A DNA stretch of 10,890 nt from positions 1 to 10,890 of the forward strand of contig SFWW01000040.1 in NCBI GenBank assembly GCA_004559845.1, read 5' to 3'. Numbering within the stretch: position 1 is the stretch's first letter; each line of letters starts with the position of its first letter. Positions 5,783 through 10,890 of the stretch are shown piece after piece. The notes below the pieces were generated by a model that did no database searches, had not been told where the DNA came from, and saw nothing but the letters and a program-made list of their open reading frames with translations. Source of the DNA: a bacterium (GTDB lineage: Bacteria; Bacteroidota; Bacteroidia; Bacteroidales; Muribaculaceae). The translations under genes and the position numbers were made by a program.

Positions 5783-8362
5783 ATGGATAAAAAATTGGAC
5801 AAGAGCCTATTAGGCGTTGTAAAGCTAAAGTCGCTACTTACCTTTGCGGCTTCTATTGTGTTTTTCTTTGTGCTCTCGTGGGTGTATTTCTACCCCAATG
5901 ATGTGCGAGGCGATGTGATGCAGCAGCACGATATGGTGCAAGGCACTGCCAACGGACAAGAGGCGACTGCTTACTACGAAAAAACCGGCGAAATTACGCG
6001 TTGGACCGACGCATTGTTTGGCGGGATGCCCACCTTCCAAATCAGTCCGTACTACGAAAGCAGCCGACTGCTCAGCACCGTGGATAAGGTGTATTCGCTA
6101 CGCCTCTTTGGCATGCCACCTTATGTGAGTTGGCTTTTTATGCTCTTAGTGGGTTTCTATATTTTGATGCTGGCATTTGATATGAAGTGGTATTATGCCG
6201 TGTTGGGTGCCATCGGTTACGCATTTTCGAGTTATTTCTTCATCATTATAGGCGCCGGCCATATTTGGAAACTGCTGGTGCTCTGCTACATACCGCCCAC
6301 CATAGCGGGTATCGTGATGTGCTATCGCGGCAAATACCTCGCCGGAGCCGCCATTGCGGCGCTTTTTGCGGCGCTACAGCTCTTTAGCAACCACGTGCAG
6401 ATGACCTACTATTCCGCCTTTGTGGTGGTGGCATTGGTGGTGGCATATTTGTGTGAAGCCATCAAAGAAAAGCAGCTCAAGCGCTGGTGTATTGCCACCG
6501 GAAGCCTTGCCGTGGCGGCATTGCTGGCATTGGCAGGCAATGCGCCCAACCTGTTTATGACCTACGAATATTCGAAAGAAACCATGCGCGGCGGGCACAG
6601 CGAGCTCACCCCGGTGAAAACTGCCGATGCAGCGCCGGCGCAAACCACCAAAGGCGGCGGTTTGGATAAAGAATACATCACCCAGTGGAGTTATGGCAAG
6701 GGCGAAACATTCACCTTGCTGGTGCCCAACGTGAACGGCGGAGCATCGATAAAACCCACGCAAGATGAGCAAAATGCTGCGGTGATTTCGAATCGCATGC
6801 TCTCGCTTTCCGACACGCCGGAATACGAAAAGCGCGATATGAAAGGCGAAATCGACCCCATCAGCCGCCAGTGTATGCAAATGTTTACCCAATATTTCGG
6901 CGACCAACCCATGACCAACGGCCCCGTGTATGTGGGAGCGCTGATTTTTGCGCTCTTCGTGCTGGGGTGCATTGTGGTAAAAGGACCGGTGAAATGGGCA
7001 CTTTTGGCAGTAACGGTGCTGTCGATATTGCTCTCTTGGGGTCATAATTTTATGTGGTTTACCGACCTTTTCATCGATCATTTCCCGATGTACAACAAAT
7101 TCCGCACGGTGGCGAGCATTTTGGTGATAGCCGAATTCACCATACCGCTGCTTGCCGTGCTGGCACTTTATCAAGTGTTCACCGAAGCCGACTTCCTCAA
7201 AAAGCACCGCATCGCCTTCTTTGCGAGTTTTGGCGCGTGTGCGGCGCTCTGCTTGCTGTTTGCGGTGTTCCCGAGTTTGTTCCAAAACTATTCCGAAAGC
7301 GACCAACGCATTTTTGATATGATTAAGCAGCAACTCGGCGAAGTGCCTGCCGACGTGTATGCCAATGTGAATGCCATCCGATTGTCGATGGTGAGTTCCG
7401 ACGCTTGGCGCTCGCTGGTGGTGATTGCCATTGGCTTCGGCATCATATTTGCTTACCTGAAAGGCGTGCTGAAAACCCACGTGGCAGTGCCGGTGGTGCT
7501 GGTGGCAGCCGTGGTGCTGGTGGATATGTTTGCAGTGAACAAGCGCTACATTGATAAATACTCATTTGTGGCGAAAGATGATGTGCAAAGCACACAATTT
7601 GTGCCCACGGCAGCCGACAAAACCATCCTCAAAGACACCACACAAAATTATCGCGTGCTCGATGTGCAAGGTTTTTCGCAACCCAATTCTTCCTATTTCC
7701 ACAAAACCGTGGGCGGCTACCATGCCGCAAAATTAGCGCGCTACAACGACCTCATCGACCGTCAAATCAGTCGAAACAATATGCAGGTGCTCAATATGCT
7801 CAACACCCGCTGGATTAGGGTGGACGACAACACCGCACAGCAAAATCCCGAAGCCTTAGGCAATGCGTGGTTTGTGGATTCGCTCACCTACGTGACCGGC
7901 GCCGATGCCGAAATGAAATTCCTCGACTCTTTCAATGCCGCCCGACATGCCGTGGCAGATGCCAAATTCAAACCGGCATTGGGCGAAGCCGTTGCCTCCG
8001 CACCGGGCGACACCATTTTTGAAACCACTTATGCCCCCAACCGCCTCACCTATCACAGCCATAGTGCCAAAGGCGGCGTGGCAGTGTTTAGCGAAATTTA
8101 TTTCCCATGGGGTTGGGACGTGAGTATCGACGGAAAACCGGCAGAATTGGGTAGAGTGAACTACGTGCTCCGCGCCCTCAAAATCCCCGCCGGCGACCAC
8201 ACGATAGAGATGCAATTTAAGCCGCAAAAAGTGGAAACCACCGATTCCATCGCCAAAATTGCCATCATCCTCATCTTTGTGGCAGTGTTGGCAGCCATCG
8301 CAGTGCCCGCCATTTTCCGACGCAAAAACACCGAAGAAATCGTTGAAAACAACGAAAAATAA
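5783..8362 (+). CDS. YfhO-family multi-pass membrane protein (859 aa)
   Basis: This is a polytopic inner-membrane protein of the YfhO family, which has a GT-C glycosyltransferase-like organisation. Firmicutes members are implicated in glycosylating lipid-linked or cell-surface polymers; Bacteroidota members are poorly characterised. Membrane segment 1 is at about 15-36. The first outer loop carries acidic residues D44 and D50 in a GDVMQQHD segment, where GT-C enzymes place the catalytic acid, then GGMPTFQISPY (80-90). Many membrane segments follow between 112 and 600, with family-like motifs NHVQMTYYSAF (203-213) and MYNKFRTVASI (436-446). Residues about 605-820 are a mostly soluble, beta-rich extracytoplasmic domain, then a last membrane segment (823-845) and a charged tail. 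The length is typical and the frame intact. It leads the operon; the next gene starts 19 bp downstream. Family call firm; donor and acceptor unknown. Confidence 0.9.
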   Translation: MDKKLDKSLLGVVKLKSLLTFAASIVFFFVLSWVYFYPNDVRGDVMQQHDMVQGTANGQEATAYYEKTGEITRWTDALFGGMPTFQISPYYESSRLLSTVDKVYSLRLFGMPPYVSWLFMLLVGFYILMLAFDMKWYYAVLGAIGYAFSSYFFIIIGAGHIWKLLVLCYIPPTIAGIVMCYRGKYLAGAAIAALFAALQLFSNHVQMTYYSAFVVVALVVAYLCEAIKEKQLKRWCIATGSLAVAALLALAGNAPNLFMTYEYSKETMRGGHSELTPVKTADAAPAQTTKGGGLDKEYITQWSYGKGETFTLLVPNVNGGASIKPTQDEQNAAVISNRMLSLSDTPEYEKRDMKGEIDPISRQCMQMFTQYFGDQPMTNGPVYVGALIFALFVLGCIVVKGPVKWALLAVTVLSILLSWGHNFMWFTDLFIDHFPMYNKFRTVASILVIAEFTIPLLAVLALYQVFTEADFLKKHRIAFFASFGACAALCLLFAVFPSLFQNYSESDQRIFDMIKQQLGEVPADVYANVNAIRLSMVSSDAWRSLVVIAIGFGIIFAYLKGVLKTHVAVPVVLVAAVVLVDMFAVNKRYIDKYSFVAKDDVQSTQFVPTAADKTILKDTTQNYRVLDVQGFSQPNSSYFHKTVGGYHAAKLARYNDLIDRQISRNNMQVLNMLNTRWIRVDDNTAQQNPEALGNAWFVDSLTYVTGADAEMKFLDSFNAARHAVADAKFKPALGEAVASAPGDTIFETTYAPNRLTYHSHSAKGGVAVFSEIYFPWGWDVSIDGKPAELGRVNYVLRALKIPAGDHTIEMQFKPQKVETTDSIAKIAIILIFVAVLAAIAVPAIFRRKNTEEIVENNEK

Positions 8363-8381
8363 GAGATTGTTTCGTTGAAAG

Positions 8382-9095
8382 ATGGGACGCATACATCGAT
8401 ACCGAACAGCCTGGAGCCGCCATCACCGAAGTGGCGGCTTCGGTATTCATTCGCCCTTTGCGTTCGGGTTTGTGCAGCGCGTGCTGGGCGAACGCTGTCC
8501 CTATTATGCCTACGCCGATTTGAAGCGCTTTCGCGCCCATGCCCTCGAGATGGTGCCCAGGCGACGCCGGCGCAGCGCCGTGGTAGGGATGTCGACGGTG
8601 AAGATGCTGTTTCGCATCGCCAATTTCTACAATCCGCGCCACCTGTTAGTGGTGGGCTCGCGCTATGGGGTGGAAGCGGCAAGCGTAAAAGCGGTATCCG
8701 GCAAAAGCGAGGTGTATTTGGCGGGCACCTCAAGCGAAGCAGTGGCACACCTTCAAGCCGCATTCTCCGCCCAATCGGTGCATTCCTTTTCCGAATTCTC
8801 CGAAGCATTGACGCACTACTTTGCCGCCTTAGCGGAAGATGAACAACCTTTCGTGCTGATCCACGAAATCGACGATGAAATCGACTATTCTACGCTAAAA
8901 TCTGCGATTCTTCCGTGGGTGGAAAAGCAAGCAGTGCTGATTTTGTGCCATTTGCACGACAATCCCTTGATGCATCGCCTATGGAAGGATTGCATCGCCG
9001 CAGGGCACTACGGACAAACCTACACCAACGAAAAAATCGGTATATTTATTATCAACCCCAAATTGCAATACGAGCATTTTTCGCTCTGGCTTTGA
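8382..9095 (+). CDS. Methyltransferase-fold protein with eroded SAM motif (237 aa)
   Basis: It resembles the Bacteroidota class I SAM-dependent methyltransferase family that begins with an IHSPF motif. Here that motif is at residues 22-26, followed by YYAY, an LFRIANFYNP helix matching the family's 'LLFRLVNYFKP' region, and a C-terminal FIINPKLQYEHFSLWL resembling the family's terminal strand. The cofactor loop normally reads about LELGTSLG; here it is LLVVGSRYG (88-96), with the acidic residue replaced by Val90. The later FIDGNH-type strand reads LIHEID, with His161 where an Asp is expected. Catalysis by the usual mechanism is therefore doubtful; it may be a pseudoenzyme or bind a different ligand. 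It is sandwiched between yfhO (19-bp gap) and the GT11-like gene (1-bp gap), so co-translation is likely. The fold assignment is moderately sure, the activity is not. Confidence 0.68.
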   Translation: MGRIHRYRTAWSRHHRSGGFGIHSPFAFGFVQRVLGERCPYYAYADLKRFRAHALEMVPRRRRRSAVVGMSTVKMLFRIANFYNPRHLLVVGSRYGVEAASVKAVSGKSEVYLAGTSSEAVAHLQAAFSAQSVHSFSEFSEALTHYFAALAEDEQPFVLIHEIDDEIDYSTLKSAILPWVEKQAVLILCHLHDNPLMHRLWKDCIAAGHYGQTYTNEKIGIFIINPKLQYEHFSLWL

Positions 9096-9096
9096 A

Positions 9097-9921
9097 ATGA
9101 TGAATATTGTGAAAATTAGCGGCAGTGTCGCCCAACAAATGTTTCAATACGCATTCTACTACGCTTTGCTACAGCACGATACCGAAGCGCGCCTGCACGT
9201 GCCACAAGGGAAGTGGATTAGTTCGCGATTTCAACTGCCTCGCTACAGAGTGGCACAAGCAGACGATTTAAAACCCTTTGGCAAAGCCGGGTGGGCAAAC
9301 CGTGTGCTCGGCAAAATGAAGAAAATGCCGGGAGAGATTTGTACGGACCCGCTCGACGGGAAATTCGATGCCACACTTCTGCACAAAACCAACACCTATT
9401 TCGACGGACAATGGCTATCGCCACGCTACTTCGAGGCGGTGGCAGCAGATATTAAGCGCGCTTTTGTGGTGCCCGAAAAAGCACTCCCGGCATCGTCGGC
9501 GAGTATGGTCCACATGCTGCAGCAAGGCAAAACCGTGGTGATGCAAGTGCACGAACCCGGAAGCGCCGACAACACCTGTACGCCCGACTACTACAATTGG
9601 GCAATCGCCAACATATTGTCCACCTTCCATCATCCGCATTTCTATGTATTTGCCACCGACATTGAATGGGTAAAAACCCATATCAATTTCCAGGGTGCCA
9701 AAGCAGAATTGGTGCAGTATCCCGCCGAAGCCGAAACCTCGTTGATGGCATATTTTTGCCACGCCCAACACATCATTATGGCTAATCGACTAGTGAGTTG
9801 GTGGGCAGCATGGTTGACCGAAAACGACGATAAAATCGTGATTGCACCGCAAAAATGGGCAAAAAACGCCGATTATCCCGACCTTTTACCCATCCACTGG
9901 ACACAGATTCCAATTGATTAG
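9097..9921 (+). CDS. GT11 (alpha-1,2-fucosyltransferase-like) protein with altered catalytic motif (274 aa)
   Basis: The fold and length match GT11, which moves fucose from GDP-fucose onto galactose in surface glycans. Kept features are the N-terminal ISG...QMFQYAFYYAL strand-helix (7-23), YFDGQWLSPRYF (101-112), and the C-terminal NRLVSWWAAWL (230-240) followed by KIVIAPQKWA and DLLPIHW. Two signature sites are changed. The glycine loop GGLGNQ reads GSVAQQ (9-14). The HxRRGDY motif, whose arginine contacts the sugar nucleotide, reads QVHEPGS (150-156), losing both arginines. The frame is intact, with no stop or shift, so this looks like divergence under constraint rather than decay. It may be inactive, use another donor, or act structurally. 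A second ATG at 9100 gives the more usual MNIV start. It begins 1 bp after the previous stop. Confidence 0.75.
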   Translation: MMNIVKISGSVAQQMFQYAFYYALLQHDTEARLHVPQGKWISSRFQLPRYRVAQADDLKPFGKAGWANRVLGKMKKMPGEICTDPLDGKFDATLLHKTNTYFDGQWLSPRYFEAVAADIKRAFVVPEKALPASSASMVHMLQQGKTVVMQVHEPGSADNTCTPDYYNWAIANILSTFHHPHFYVFATDIEWVKTHINFQGAKAELVQYPAEAETSLMAYFCHAQHIIMANRLVSWWAAWLTENDDKIVIAPQKWAKNADYPDLLPIHWTQIPID

Positions 9922-9964
9922 AAATTAGAAGTTGGAGATTGAATTGGATAAACTATTTTGCGCT

Positions 9965-10890
9965 ATGAAAATGATGCGAAAACTGATTATTTGCGGCGGG
10001 CTGTGGATGACCATGGCGATGGTTGCTTTGGCGCAACCGCTGCCGCGCAGCACTCCTGCCGCTGAAGGTGTGGCTCCTCAAGCAGTGGCACGGTATTTCG
10101 ATTCTTTGTTGCACATTCCACAAACCGAAGTTCACCATGTGATGGTGCTTCGCCATGGCAAGGTGATTGGCGAATTACATCCGGCGCCTTTCCGTGCCCG
10201 GCACGCGCACACGCTCTATAGCGAGAGCAAAACGGTGGCTGCCCTGGCTGTGGGACTTTGTGTGGACGACCGACTGCTGCGCACCTCCGACCGCCTGATT
10301 ACCTTTTTCCCCGACAAATTGCCGGAACACATCTCTGAAAATTTGGCGAATATCACCATTCACGATTTGCTCACAATGGAATCGGGCATCACTCCCGATT
10401 GGACGATGCGCTCCCACTCCACCGACTGGGTGTGGGAGATGCTCCACAAAGCGGTGAACGATGCGCCGGGCACCAAATATCAATACGATTCGATGTGCAC
10501 CTACCTGCTGTCGGCGATTGTGCAACGCGCTACCGGCAAAACGATGATGCAACTGCTCACCCCTCGCTTGTTTGCCCCAATGGGCATCACCGACGCACAA
10601 TGGGAAGAGTGTCCGCACGGCATCAACACCGGCGGATGGGGGCTCCGCCTCAGTGCCGAATCGCAAGCCAAAATCGGGCAATTACTCTTGCAAAAAGGCG
10701 AATGGAACGGCCATCAGTTGGTGTCGAAACAATGGGTGGAAACCGCCACATCGCGCCAAGTGTATCCCTATCCGGAAGGCTCCGCCAGCCACACCAAAAG
10801 TCCCGGCTACGGCTATCAAATATGGATGTGCGAGCACCCCGGCGCCTACCGTGCCGATGGCGCATTAGGGCAATTTGTGGTGATGCTGCC
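9965..10890 (+). CDS. Secreted serine hydrolase, class C beta-lactamase fold (3' end outside window)
   Basis: The first 308 codons are visible; relatives usually run to roughly 370-400. The ATG at 9965 precedes a Sec signal peptide with likely cleavage at ALA/QP (residues 23/24). The protein is a penicillin-binding-protein-like (PF00144-type) serine hydrolase: the nucleophile motif S86-E-S-K89 sits in a YSESKTVAALAV segment, the second motif is Y174-D-S176 before the helix CTYLLSAIVQRATGK, and MESGIT, GGWGLRLSAESQAKIGQLLL and ADGALGQF are typical of the beta-lactamase/esterase/6-aminohexanoate-hydrolase group. Family members include periplasmic esterases, amidases and D-Ala peptidases, so resistance should not be assumed. 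It starts 43 bp after the GT11-like gene with no separate promoter evident, and is probably the operon's fourth gene. In this context it may deacylate an envelope component, which is inference. Confidence 0.85.
   Translation, partial: MKMMRKLIICGGLWMTMAMVALAQPLPRSTPAAEGVAPQAVARYFDSLLHIPQTEVHHVMVLRHGKVIGELHPAPFRARHAHTLYSESKTVAALAVGLCVDDRLLRTSDRLITFFPDKLPEHISENLANITIHDLLTMESGITPDWTMRSHSTDWVWEMLHKAVNDAPGTKYQYDSMCTYLLSAIVQRATGKTMMQLLTPRLFAPMGITDAQWEECPHGINTGGWGLRLSAESQAKIGQLLLQKGEWNGHQLVSKQWVETATSRQVYPYPEGSASHTKSPGYGYQIWMCEHPGAYRADGALGQFVVML

Noticed and set aside
6374..7480. Minus-strand open frame of 368 codons
   Set aside because: It lies entirely opposite the yfhO coding frame, has His/Arg-rich composition typical of an antisense shadow and resembles no family I know.
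8161..8808. Minus-strand open frame of 215 codons across the yfhO end and the methyltransferase-fold gene
   Set aside because: It is opposite two well-supported genes, is rich in Arg and Pro, and spans their junction without any signal of its own.
9965..10890. Calling the serine hydrolase a resistance beta-lactamase
   Set aside because: The fold motifs are shared with esterases and peptidases, the second motif is YDS in place of YxN, and the C-terminal motif is outside the window.

Overview
The window looks like a Bacteroidota chromosome, most likely a gut-type Bacteroidales (Muribaculaceae or Prevotellaceae-like). The reasons are promoters of the Bacteroidota type (TTTG, about 19-20 bp, TAnnTTTG), A-rich leaders without clear Shine-Dalgarno sites, an SC-type lipoprotein signal, an IS66-type transposase tail, and a secreted protein joining a dockerin to a formylglycine-enzyme-like (FGE/SUMF1) domain. 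The genus is inference only.

Layout. Positions 1-203 are the end of an IS66-family insertion sequence: the transposase C-terminus, a hairpin overlapping its stop codon, and a candidate right end. Positions 204-391 carry no gene but hold four alternating-orientation copies of a 16-17 bp repeat and a short hairpin. Minus strand 392-3208 is a 938-aa secreted modular protein: signal peptide, unrecognised N-terminal region, about four beta-sandwich-like modules, a two-repeat dockerin, and an FGE-like C-type-lectin-fold domain lacking the FGE cysteines. A 354-bp divergent intergenic region with a 28-bp palindrome follows. Plus strand 3563-4831 is a secreted purple-acid-phosphatase-like metallophosphoesterase, ending at a strong hairpin shared with the convergent minus-strand lipoprotein at 4932-5588. 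That lipoprotein and the next plus-strand gene are served by back-to-back promoters.

Positions 5783-10890 are a tightly packed plus-strand run that is probably one operon: a YfhO-family multi-pass membrane protein, a methyltransferase-fold protein with an eroded cofactor motif, a GT11 (alpha-1,2-fucosyltransferase-like) protein whose arginine motif is replaced, and a secreted class-C beta-lactamase-fold serine hydrolase cut by the window end. The combination suggests modification of an envelope glycan or glycolipid. Two of its four members look like enzymes that have lost key catalytic or cofactor residues, which makes this operon the least ordinary part of the window. The other candidate for novelty is the 3' end of the dockerin/FGE gene. 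It resembles the variable ends of diversity-generating-retroelement targets and has a 7-bp stem, 4-nt loop hairpin 3 bp past the stop codon, but no reverse transcriptase or template repeat is present here.
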